Shown here in pieces: positions 1 through 6,882 of a stretch of 8,418 nucleotides of DNA. Source of the stretch: Alphaproteobacteria bacterium (lineage in GTDB: Bacteria > Pseudomonadota > Alphaproteobacteria > Micavibrionales > SZUA-601); assembly GCA_028290805.1 (NCBI GenBank), contig JAQGJA010000082.1, forward strand, positions 1-8,418, in the 5' to 3' direction. Below the pieces are notes generated by a model, which made no database searches, was not told where the DNA came from, and saw only the letters and a list, made by a program, of their open reading frames with translations. Made by a program: the position numbers and the translations under genes. Each line of letters begins with the position of its first letter. Position 1 is the first letter of the stretch.

Positions 1-1171
1 TCCATAAAATAATAGCGCCCAGCACCATCGTCATTGATGGGGTAATCATGCCGATCATGCGCTGGACCGATTCATCCACATCCGCGTCATAGAATTCGGC
101 GACCTGGTCTAAAACATGAGTCAACCCGCCCGATTCCTCACCAATCTTGACCATGCGGATAACCAGCGAGGGGAATTCGCCCGTATTATTCATCGCCGCC
201 GAGATCGCAGCGCCTTCGGAAACCTGTTTGCGCGCGCGGATCATCGCCGCCTTCATATAGGTATTGCCAACCGTTTCCGTGGCCGTATCCATGCATTTCA
301 GGATTTCCAGGCCGCTTCGGAACAGCGCGCCGAAGGTACGCGAAAAACGCGACAGGTTGATCTTGCGCGCCACGCTGCCGATAACCGGTAAACGCACGAC
401 AAAGGCATCCCAGTTATATTTGAAACGCGGCGATAATTTATTCATTGTGGTAACGAACACCACGATGGTGACTGGCAATAATAAAATCCACAGACCGTTC
501 GGCACGACCAGCGAACTGGCCTGCAGGAAATCCGATGTCGCAATCAGCGACGTCGTCATGAAAGGCAATTCCTGGTTCATGTTTTTCAAAAAGCCAACGA
601 TCTGTGGCACGGTATAATACATGAGCACGAACAAGACGGCCAGAAACACCGCCAAAGTGAACATAGGATAGGTTACAGCCTTGATGATGCGGCGGCGCAT
701 CGTGTCCGACCATTTCATGAACACGATCAATTGGGCAAAGGCATCGGCCAGGTTCCCTGTTTCTTCTGCCGAGGCGGTCATGGATACGGCAATCGTGTCG
801 AAATAGCGCGGGTGTTTCGTCATTGCCTGGGACAGGGATGAACCTTCGGAAACATCGCGGTGAATTTCGGACATGACATCGCGCAGCACAGGCGAATCCG
901 TGCTGTCGCGGATATCGGCCAGCGAATCCAAAAGCGGCACGCCTGAACGCTGTAATTGCTCGATATGCACAAAAGCCTGGATCATCTCGCGGGCCTTGAT
1001 GCGGTTCATAAAGGGTATATGGGTTTTGGTCTGGCGCTCGGCCTTGGCGTCAACCAGTTCTATCCCAAGCGTTTTCAGTTGCTGGTACAGGTCGATTTCA
1101 TTGATGGCGGAAAGTTTCCCCCGGACCTGGCGGCCCTCGTCATCCGATGCGCGGTATTTATATTTTTGCAT
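1..1171 (-). CDS. Type IV pilus / type II secretion inner-membrane platform protein (GspF/PilC/MshG family), 3' end cut by window
   Basis: This is the polytopic inner-membrane platform that couples the assembly ATPase to pilin insertion into the growing fibre. Reading from the ATG at 1171 gives 390 residues with no stop before the window edge. Family members are about 400 residues, so only a short C-terminal piece is missing. Two tandem T2SSF domains are visible. The first spans about residues 63-186 and contains RSGVPLLDSL (75-84), EGSSLSQAM and a following EETGNLADAF (136-145). The second starts near 270 and contains SGLEILKCMD (286-295) and GEESGGLTHVLDQVAEFY (344-361). Hydrophobic helices lie at about 168-188 and 221-241, and a third begins at 380 and runs off the end (MTMVLGAIILW). 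The start lies 6 nt after the ATPase stop codon, with GGGA upstream inside the end of that gene, which suggests translational coupling. The family is certain. Whether it serves a pilus or a secretion system cannot be told from this gene alone. Confidence 0.95.
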   Translation of the reverse strand, partial: MQKYKYRASDDEGRQVRGKLSAINEIDLYQQLKTLGIELVDAKAERQTKTHIPFMNRIKAREMIQAFVHIEQLQRSGVPLLDSLADIRDSTDSPVLRDVMSEIHRDVSEGSSLSQAMTKHPRYFDTIAVSMTASAEETGNLADAFAQLIVFMKWSDTMRRRIIKAVTYPMFTLAVFLAVLFVLMYYTVPQIVGFLKNMNQELPFMTTSLIATSDFLQASSLVVPNGLWILLLPVTIVVFVTTMNKLSPRFKYNWDAFVVRLPVIGSVARKINLSRFSRTFGALFRSGLEILKCMDTATETVGNTYMKAAMIRARKQVSEGAAISAAMNNTGEFPSLVIRMVKIGEESGGLTHVLDQVAEFYDADVDESVQRMIGMITPSMTMVLGAIILW

Positions 1172-1177
1172 ATCCGT

Positions 1178-3001
1178 CTATCCCAGCCTGTCCGCAAGAT
1201 TGACGACTTTCATCAGGGATTGCAGCGTCGTGTGCCCCTGGAGAATTTTTTGTACGCCGTCTTCTGCCATCGGGATGAAACCCTTTTCCATTGCTTTTTG
1301 TTTCAGGGCGGATTTGTGTCCGTTATTGGCGACTATATCGTCTAATTCTTCATCAAATACTAAAATTTCAGCAATGGCCAAACGGCCTTTGTAACCGTTC
1401 TGCCCGCATTTTACGCAACCGACCGGATGGTAGATCACCGGCGGGTTCTTGGGGTCCAGGCCCAGCAGCTGGCATTCTTCTTCGGTCGCCTGGGCGGGTT
1501 TCTTGCATTCGGGGCACAGGCGGCGCACCAGGCGCTGGGCAAAGGAGGCAATAATAGCCCCCGCAACCATTCCCGGTTTCAGCCCCAGATCGATGAGACG
1601 CGGCAAGGCGCCAAAGCAATCATTGGTGTGCAATGTGGTAAAAACCTGGTGCCCCGTCATCGCGGCTTTCAGCGCCTGCTCTGCCGTGGGGCCGTCGCGC
1701 ACTTCGCCGATGAAGATAATATCGGGGTCCTGGCGCAGCAAAGATTTTACCCCGTTGGCAAAAGTAAGGCCGGTCGCCTCGCGCACGGCGGATTGGCGAA
1801 TAAGAGGAAGCGAATATTCGACCGGATCTTCCAAAGTCATGATATTGACCTCGGGGCTGTTCACCGCATTCAGCATGGAATAAAGCGTCGTCGTCTTACC
1901 GGAACCCGTCGGGCCCGTCACGATAATCACGCCTTCGGGCCGGGCGATGGAACGTTTGATCTGTTTCAGATTGTGATCGGAAAAACCAAGATCGGAAAGG
2001 CTTTTGATCCCCGCGCTTTTGTCCAGAACGCGCAGGACGAAGTTTTCGCCATGCACGGTCGGCAAAGACGACACGCGGAAATCGGCAGTGCGGCCGCCCA
2101 CGGTCAGATTAAAACGGCCATCCTGGGGGTTCAGCTTATCGGCGATATTCATGTCGGAAACGATTTTCATGCGCTGGCCCATCGCATTCCAGTATTCCTT
2201 GTGGAAAGTCTGGACCTCGCGCAGCACGCCGTCGATACGCAGGCGCAGGCGGACAAAATTTTCTTCTGGTTCGAAATGCAGATCAGATGCGCCCATTTTT
2301 ACCGCATCATAAACCAGGGCATTGATCAGGCGGACGATCGGATGGGCATAGCTTTGCTCATCGCCGACACCGGATAAATCGATCTGCCCCGTCTCCAATT
2401 CCTGTAAAATCGCATCGACCGATGTGGCATAGCCATAGGCCGAGTCAATGGCATCGGCTAAAATCTTGGGGGCGCATAATAGCGGCTTGATTACCGTGCC
2501 GCGCGGGAAATACTGGCGCAGCTTATCCTGGACCACGACATCATGCGGATCGACCGTGGCGATAACGACGACTTTGTCGTCAAAGGTAACGGGCAGGATC
2601 TGCAATCTTGTTGCGACATCCTTTGGTACCTTGGCGACGGCTTCTGGATCGACCATTGTTTTGCTGGGGTCGAACTGCTCGACGCCCGAGGCTTCTGCCA
2701 GGAAAGATTGCAAAAAAGACGAGCTGACAAAACCCAGGGAAACCAGCTGTTCGCCCAGCATCTGGCCGGTCTTCATTTTTTCTTTCAGCGCGATGTTCAA
2801 CTGGTCGCTGGTAATGACGCCGGCATCCAGCAATTGCTCACCCAGCCGCATTCTTTTGCCCGGCGCTGCACCCGGGGCATGCGTAACAGAAACCGCAGTG
2901 ATCGACGCAACTTTTGCCTCATTCACCGCAGGCATATCCAGGGGGCCCGCTTCAAGCGGCCCCAGGGATAAATTATTCGGGTCAAAGGCATTGATGGACA
3001 T
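1178..3001 (-). CDS. Pilus assembly / secretion ATPase, GspE/PilB/MshE family, with MshEN-type N-terminal domain
   Basis: A complete 607-residue hexameric traffic ATPase that powers pilin polymerisation at the cytoplasmic face. Motifs in order: a double LG..L...G repeat at 52-104 (MshEN/T2SSE_N type); the N2 domain start and Asp box region around SDLHFEPEE (239-247); arginine-rich RLRLRIDGVLREV (251-263); Walker A GPTGSGKT (363-370); EDPVEY (391-396); Walker B DIIFIGEVRD (427-436); a His box TGHQVFTTLHTND (449-461); and a zinc-binding pair CPEC (496-499) and CVKC (529-532). All catalytic elements look intact. The metal-binding tetracysteine is typical of extension ATPases (PilB, GspE, MshE) and argues against a PilT retraction ATPase. 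The chosen ATG at 3001 has only a weak Shine-Dalgarno. An alternative ATG at residue 51 (2849-2851) sits directly before the first LG motif, so the Ala/Pro-rich first 50 residues are less certain. It is followed 6 nt later by the platform gene. Confidence 0.96.
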   Translation of the reverse strand: MSINAFDPNNLSLGPLEAGPLDMPAVNEAKVASITAVSVTHAPGAAPGKRMRLGEQLLDAGVITSDQLNIALKEKMKTGQMLGEQLVSLGFVSSSFLQSFLAEASGVEQFDPSKTMVDPEAVAKVPKDVATRLQILPVTFDDKVVVIATVDPHDVVVQDKLRQYFPRGTVIKPLLCAPKILADAIDSAYGYATSVDAILQELETGQIDLSGVGDEQSYAHPIVRLINALVYDAVKMGASDLHFEPEENFVRLRLRIDGVLREVQTFHKEYWNAMGQRMKIVSDMNIADKLNPQDGRFNLTVGGRTADFRVSSLPTVHGENFVLRVLDKSAGIKSLSDLGFSDHNLKQIKRSIARPEGVIIVTGPTGSGKTTTLYSMLNAVNSPEVNIMTLEDPVEYSLPLIRQSAVREATGLTFANGVKSLLRQDPDIIFIGEVRDGPTAEQALKAAMTGHQVFTTLHTNDCFGALPRLIDLGLKPGMVAGAIIASFAQRLVRRLCPECKKPAQATEEECQLLGLDPKNPPVIYHPVGCVKCGQNGYKGRLAIAEILVFDEELDDIVANNGHKSALKQKAMEKGFIPMAEDGVQKILQGHTTLQSLMKVVNLADRLG

Positions 3002-3087
3002 TAAACGAACCAGTCAGGACAGACACATATACATGTCTACACTAACGATACAGGACCAAAGAAACCGTTAATATCGGCAGGATGTTT

Positions 3088-4011
3088 TTAAGGAACCGCG
3101 CAACTGTCGTTGCCGAATTCACTAACCACATTATCCTGTGTTCTTATCATCATGAGATCGTCAAAATGCGTTGTATCGGCCACCATCCTGCGCGGCATGT
3201 AAACGAAATTCATCCCTGTATCGGCATTCTGCATTTCTGCGGGGCTGTTCGTAGTAAACGCCTTTGTGTTGGCAAATTTATTCGTGCCGGAAGGAAGCGT
3301 ATAGGACCCTTCTCCATTTTCGCCATGGCTGATCAAAAGATAGGCGATATATTGCAAAAAGTCATTGGGGGCTGGATCAGTAGCCACCCCCGTCTGCGGC
3401 GTGTTGAAACGTCCGTTCGGGGGGGTGGTTTTTCCGGCCGGAGGATGAGTTTGGGTATTGAAAATCAGGTTGCTATCCGCCGTGGTCGTACTGCGGTAAA
3501 CACGTATTTCTGTTGACTCAGCCACCTGCTGACCGCAAAAAATAGCTTTTCGTGCATTTACAGGGGTATTCGGCGAAATTACCCATTTAGAGCCGGTGGT
3601 GATACGGCATCGGGCATGTGTATCGGTGGATACGCTGCTTGCAGCCGGAGAAACCACATAGGTGAAAGGGTTGTTATAGCCATCGCTGATGTCTTCGAGA
3701 GATAATCCCAGATCCATATAGGGGACCACCCCTTTTCTTGTTGCGTTATCAGGGCAGCTGGTCCGCATGGTCCCAAAGGCGCTTTCATTCACATTCTGGT
3801 CGGCGGGACAGGGCAACCGGCCATAGGTTTGCGCATAAGTGGACAAAGCTCCGGCAATCTTTTTTTGTCGCTGAATCGTGATCTGGTATTTCTTTTCTTC
3901 CTGCTGTACGGATAAAAATGAAAAATATGAACCGACAACAAGGCCCATAATCAAAATGACAATGGCCATTTCGACCAGTGTAAAACCTTTTTGGCTGTTT
4001 GTTTCATTCAT
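3088..4011 (-). CDS. Large minor prepilin (type IV pilin-like), second of a paralogous pair
   Basis: A 307-residue class III prepilin with a 9-residue leader MNETNSQKG, cleaved before F10. Glu at mature position 5 (E14) is the residue needed for subunit recruitment. The hydrophobic N-terminal helix spans about 10-34 and continues as a charged helix (EEKKYQITIQRQKK, 38-51). The globular part carries YGRLPCP (63-69), a LISHGENGEGSY block (226-237) and the C-terminus FGNDSCAVP (299-307). Cysteines are at 68, 86, 135, 159 and 304. The same blocks recur in the gene just upstream, so the two arose by duplication. At about 300 residues it is much longer than a typical major pilin, which suits a minor, tip or initiation subunit (inference). 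The ATG lies 7 nt after the upstream stop, with GAGAA overlapping that stop, so translation is probably coupled. An 86-bp gap separates it from the ATPase, and no terminator is seen there. Confidence 0.92.
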   Translation of the reverse strand: MNETNSQKGFTLVEMAIVILIMGLVVGSYFSFLSVQQEEKKYQITIQRQKKIAGALSTYAQTYGRLPCPADQNVNESAFGTMRTSCPDNATRKGVVPYMDLGLSLEDISDGYNNPFTYVVSPAASSVSTDTHARCRITTGSKWVISPNTPVNARKAIFCGQQVAESTEIRVYRSTTTADSNLIFNTQTHPPAGKTTPPNGRFNTPQTGVATDPAPNDFLQYIAYLLISHGENGEGSYTLPSGTNKFANTKAFTTNSPAEMQNADTGMNFVYMPRRMVADTTHFDDLMMIRTQDNVVSEFGNDSCAVP

Positions 4012-4018
4012 CTTTTTC

Positions 4019-5011
4019 TCACTGATTCATTACAGGCCGGGCACAGCTGTCATTTCCAAAAGCGCTTATAAGCTGGTCGTTGGTACGCCATGCCAGAATA
4101 TCATCGAAATAACCGGCATTTTCCGTCGTCGATAGAGGACGCGAAACCAAATCCAGGTCGGTGGTATCGGCATTTCCGCTTTCTTCAGTCGTAGCCGCCG
4201 TTGCAATCGAACTGGGCATTCTGTTTGCGGACCTGCCCATAAAAGCACCATCCCCGTCAGGGCCATGGCTGACCAGGGCAAAGGCAACAAAGCGCGTATC
4301 GACGCCGGGTGTGCCACTTTGCAGCGTTAAAGGTGAGCCGTAGGAATTTGACGGAGGCACACCGTCATATTTTCTCCCGGAAAATAGGGAGGTTCCACCT
4401 GTTCTGGCTGACATGATGCGTATATCCGGCTCCGTAGTAGTTGCTCTGTTGGCGCAACAGACTTCGGATTTCTTTACCGCAATATTCGCCGTAACCTGGG
4501 AATTAATCCAGATCGCTGTCCTGCACTGATCATGAACGTCCGCAGGGGTACCAGGCGGTGGCGAAGAATTTGGATCTGGATTATATTTTGTTAAAACCGG
4601 ACTCACGGCATAGGTGATAAACCTTCCATAAGAATCCTTTACCTGATCTTCCGTCAGACCCAAAGCGCGGAAGGGGACGATACCAATATAGTCATCTGTC
4701 GTAAGGGTGCCGCTATCGCAGACATTTCCGACAACGGTTCCATTTGTTCCGCTATTACGCGGCGCACCGAAAGGCGGGTTGCTGGTATCATTCGAATTGG
4801 GATTGGTCGGGCATGGAAGCCGGCCGTAATTTTGGGCATAAAATGCCAAGGATTGAGAGATATTTTCAAGTTTCGTCTGGGTCGTGCTGCGTTTGGCCAT
4901 TTGCAGATAAGGCGTCAGCATTGAAACGGCGCCGCCCATTAGTATCCCGATGATCAGGACGACAACGGCAATTTCAACGAGGGTAAAACCCGATTCTGAT
5001 GACGATTTCAT
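4019..5011 (-). CDS. Large minor prepilin (type IV pilin-like), first of a paralogous pair
   Basis: A 330-residue prepilin read from the ATG at 5011. The leader MKSSSESG is 8 residues long, cleavage is before F9, and Glu at mature position 5 (E13) is present. The frame stays open upstream to a TTG at 5035, but that codon has no Shine-Dalgarno and gives an unusually long leader, so I prefer the ATG, although its own ribosome site is weak (AGG about 10 nt upstream). The membrane helix spans about 9-33. Blocks shared with the downstream paralogue are YAQNYGRLPCP (58-68), the DSYGRFITYAVSP region (126-138), DQCR (161-164), VSHGPDGDGAF (247-257) and AFGNDSCARP (317-326). Cysteines are at 67, 98, 163, 185, 186 and 323. 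The last four residues (VMNQ) extend past the paralogue's end. The likely role is a minor or tip pilin of the fibre made with the 258-residue pilin upstream, from which it is separated by a strong terminator. Confidence 0.9.
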   Translation of the reverse strand: MKSSSESGFTLVEIAVVVLIIGILMGGAVSMLTPYLQMAKRSTTQTKLENISQSLAFYAQNYGRLPCPTNPNSNDTSNPPFGAPRNSGTNGTVVGNVCDSGTLTTDDYIGIVPFRALGLTEDQVKDSYGRFITYAVSPVLTKYNPDPNSSPPPGTPADVHDQCRTAIWINSQVTANIAVKKSEVCCANRATTTEPDIRIMSARTGGTSLFSGRKYDGVPPSNSYGSPLTLQSGTPGVDTRFVAFALVSHGPDGDGAFMGRSANRMPSSIATAATTEESGNADTTDLDLVSRPLSTTENAGYFDDILAWRTNDQLISAFGNDSCARPVMNQ

Positions 5012-5040
5012 ATCTGATGTGGCCTGGTATCGCAACTGGG

Positions 5041-5090
5041 GAGGGGAGAAGATAAAGAAAAGGGGTTGGGCTTTGACGCCAACCCCTTTT
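5041..5090 (-). terminator. Rho-independent terminator after the main pilin gene
   Basis: A perfect 12-bp inverted repeat (5058-5069 with 5079-5090, arms AAAAGGGGTTGG and CCAACCCCTTTT) has a 9-nt loop. On the minus strand it is followed by a T-rich tract, TTTTCTTTATCTTC. It begins 21 nt beyond the pilin stop and ends about 45 nt before the next prepilin ATG. Its position and form fit a terminator that stops most transcripts after the major pilin and lets a fraction read through to the minor pilins and the assembly ATPase. Confidence 0.85.
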
Positions 5091-5110
5091 GCCTTGTCAT
5101 GAATGACCTT

Positions 5111-5887
5111 TTAGTTTTGAGCGCGGATCAGCAGGTTACAATTTTTCTGCTCGTCGGTTTCACCATAAGTAATGGCTGTTCCACTGGTAACGCCAGTACA
5201 ATTTGTGCCGGAACCGATACCGATAACGTCACCGGTTTGTGGCAGGCCGTCATCCAGTTTGCGGTCGATCTGAGCGGCGCGCAGAGCAGAGATGGCGTTC
5301 TGGCCAGCAGTACCGTTAAAGCTGCCGGCATTTGGATTGGCAGCAAGAACAAGATACAGACCAGACAAGGCAGGATTATTCGCACCAGCTGGTACGGCCA
5401 GGGAAACGACCTGGAAACCACCGGCGATTTTACCGGCAGGAAACTGGGTGCCCCAGGAATTGGTGCCCACTGGTGAGCTTGGGTCAACGCCGGAGATCAG
5501 GTGAGTTGTCGCCATGTGTACCCAGAATGTATGGTTTTCACCAGTGATCGGGTAAGTGGCAAGTGTAGTGGTCGCGGTGCCGGCGCTTGGAGCGACGATA
5601 CCATTACCGTTACCGGTAGCGTTACAAGGAGCGGCAGCGCAATTGGCAAGGCGTGTCGATGGATTGACGATGTCACCTGGAAGAGCGGCATAAGCGTCAC
5701 GGAAAGTGGTGGTGGCGCCGTCATAGGCTTTGGTCTGCTGGATTGTGGAAGTAACGCGGGCGTTTTCCATCAATTCCTGGCCACGGAGAATACCGCCGAT
5801 CAAAAGGCCGATAATCATCAGAACGATGGCAAGTTCCACAAGGGTGAAACCCGATTCGTTTCTGGCTGGGGTTGAAGTAATGGTCAT
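5111..5887 (-). CDS. Type IV prepilin, probable major pilin subunit
   Basis: A 258-residue prepilin with leader MTITSTPARNESG (13 residues), cleaved before F14, followed by FTLVELAIVLMIIGLLIGGIL with Glu at mature position 5 (E18). The N-terminal helix continues to about residue 65. The globular part has AALPGD (67-72), an asparagine/glycine-rich stretch (81-97), FWVHMATTHLI (121-131) and QIDRKLDDGLPQTGDV (206-221), a pattern I associate with a common pilin subgroup. Four cysteines at 83, 88, 230 and 250 could form two disulfides; the C-terminal pair would enclose a D-region-like loop (inference). The start is supported by AAAGGA 8 nt upstream. I call it the major subunit because it has the best ribosome site in the cluster, a 200-bp leader region of its own with a promoter-like -10, and a strong terminator right behind it. 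Expression data could overturn this, since the sequence shows no copy number. Confidence 0.93.
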   Translation of the reverse strand: MTITSTPARNESGFTLVELAIVLMIIGLLIGGILRGQELMENARVTSTIQQTKAYDGATTTFRDAYAALPGDIVNPSTRLANCAAAPCNATGNGNGIVAPSAGTATTTLATYPITGENHTFWVHMATTHLISGVDPSSPVGTNSWGTQFPAGKIAGGFQVVSLAVPAGANNPALSGLYLVLAANPNAGSFNGTAGQNAISALRAAQIDRKLDDGLPQTGDVIGIGSGTNCTGVTSGTAITYGETDEQKNCNLLIRAQN

Positions 5888-5895
5888 AGGCGGAG

Positions 5896-5901
5896 TCCTT
5901 T
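5896..5901 (-). promoter_or_regulatory. Strong ribosome binding site of the main pilin gene
   Basis: AAAGGA on the minus strand lies 8 nt before the ATG at 5887. It is clearly the best Shine-Dalgarno in the window and fixes the start of the 258-residue prepilin. Confidence 0.75.
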
Positions 5902-5942
5902 CGTTGTTAACGGGCGTAAGTGGTCATTGGAAAACGGAATTC

Positions 5943-6013
5943 ACTGTATAAGATAGCGGCACTTGGTAAAAACATGCTTAATGGATTATAAGATTGCCGG
6001 TGCTAAAATATGA
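5943..6013 (-). promoter_or_regulatory. Candidate promoter region of the main pilin gene with a repeated ATCTTATA element
   Basis: The 200-bp gap 5888-6087 has no gene and is AT-rich at 5940-6045. On the minus strand a perfect TATAAT hexamer occurs at 5985-5990, about 100 nt before the pilin start codon. The -35 position (around 6008-6013, TCATAT) matches the sigma-70 consensus poorly, so an activator may be needed. The octamer ATCTTATA occurs twice, at 5987-5994 and 5947-5954, exactly 40 bp apart. Either copy could place a -10 (TATAAT or TATACA), or the pair could be a regulator site. I see no sigma-54 type GG/GC pair with the right spacing. Confidence 0.4.
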
Positions 6014-6087
6014 TTAATTCCTTATTCGTTCTTTATTTTATTTTTGTGCGCTGGAACGGCGATTACCGCAGTATGTTGCAAGCGTCC

Positions 6088-6882
6088 TTATTTCATCACG
6101 GCTGATTTTTGCGTTTGCTGTTCGGATTTCAGGTAATCGGCGCAAAAGCTGGTGAATACTTCATTCTGGTCCAGGGCATCGCCTTCTTCGCGCAGGTTTT
6201 CATTAATGTACCAGCAATTCTGGTTGATCTCGGCCTGTTCCAGATGGAATTTCGGATCGGCAATCGTCAGCAGCAATAAATCACGCGCCTCTTTTTTATC
6301 GCCTTTGGCCTTGTTGACATAGGCGGGCATTATTTTCGTCCAGGTGGGCATATCCGGGCCATCCAGTGCGGCAAGCTGATTCGCCAAATCAAGGGCTTTT
6401 TGCTGGTCTTTTACCTGGAATCTGGCGAGGTAAACCGCCTGGGCCAGCCAGCGCCAGCGTTCATTTTTCGAATCATTTCCAACGCGCGCCAGGTAATCCA
6501 GCAAATGGCGTACCTGCTCGGGGTCCTTGGCCGAACCGAAATAATAGGCGGCAAGGCTTGGTACGTAATTGGCCGAAAAATCCAGCTTTTCAGAAAGCTT
6601 GAGCCAGTCCTCGATAATGCCGTAATCGTAATCCTTGAAATTCGTCGTGCGCCCGCCGGTATCGCCGGCATTCTGCAGGATGATGCCGACATTGCGATAG
6701 CTGAACTGTCTGTCGCCAAAGCCATAAAACAAGGCAGCCGAATCGGATGGCGCCGGTTGAACGCCGGGCCATTTTTCGCGCATCTCATAGGTGAAATGCA
6801 TGACAGCAAAACTGAGACCGAGGACCAGCAGGATCCAGGCAAGATCCAGCGCATCCTGTTTGCGGGAAGACAGCCTTGCCAT
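6088..6882 (-). CDS. Membrane-anchored protein with helical (TPR-like) repeats, function unknown
   Basis: A 264-residue protein from the ATG at 6882. It has a short basic cytoplasmic N-terminus (MARLSSRKQD), one membrane helix (about 13-31) and a soluble, probably periplasmic domain. The first part of that domain is a distinctive block around FGDRQFSYRNVGIILQNAGD (55-74) and KDYDYGIIEDWLKL (83-96). Then come helix pairs resembling tetratricopeptide repeats: 105-135, 141-155, 160-173 and 181-208. Cysteines are at 223 and 247. The frame extends upstream to an ATG at 6966, but that would run 84 nt into the permease gene. The ATG at 6882 overlaps the permease stop as TGATG, the usual sign of coupled translation. 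I do not recognise a named family. The position after a secretin and before pilins recalls the anchored TPR protein MshN of MSHA loci, but here it pairs with a permease. A scaffold role in pilus assembly is inference. Confidence 0.85.
   Translation of the reverse strand: MARLSSRKQDALDLAWILLVLGLSFAVMHFTYEMREKWPGVQPAPSDSAALFYGFGDRQFSYRNVGIILQNAGDTGGRTTNFKDYDYGIIEDWLKLSEKLDFSANYVPSLAAYYFGSAKDPEQVRHLLDYLARVGNDSKNERWRWLAQAVYLARFQVKDQQKALDLANQLAALDGPDMPTWTKIMPAYVNKAKGDKKEARDLLLLTIADPKFHLEQAEINQNCWYINENLREEGDALDQNEVFTSFCADYLKSEQQTQKSAVMK

Noticed and set aside
1427..2377. A 316-codon open frame on the plus strand
   Set aside because: It lies wholly opposite the ATPase gene, whose motifs are unmistakable. 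Its translation shows no recognisable domain and it has no supporting context.
3021..3038. Inverted repeat AGACA...TGTCT in the gap before the ATPase gene
   Set aside because: Only 5 bp of stem and no T tract. It is too weak to call a terminator or operator.
2448..3071. A 207-codon open frame on the plus strand
   Set aside because: It is antisense to the ATPase N-terminus and the adjacent gap, with Ser/Thr-rich composition typical of a shadow frame and no domain.
5009..5035. TTG start at 5035 for the first large minor prepilin
   Set aside because: The sequence just upstream is pyrimidine-rich with no ribosome site, and the ATG at 5011 gives a normal 8-residue prepilin leader.
5096..5107. 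Inverted repeat GTCAT/ATGAC just after the main pilin stop
   Set aside because: A 5-bp stem with a 2-nt loop cannot fold as a stable hairpin. The real terminator is the adjacent 12-bp stem.
5888..6087. Sigma-54 promoter for the pilin gene, as in many PilA genes
   Set aside because: I searched the minus strand for TGGCAC-N5-TTGC-like spacing and found no acceptable match.
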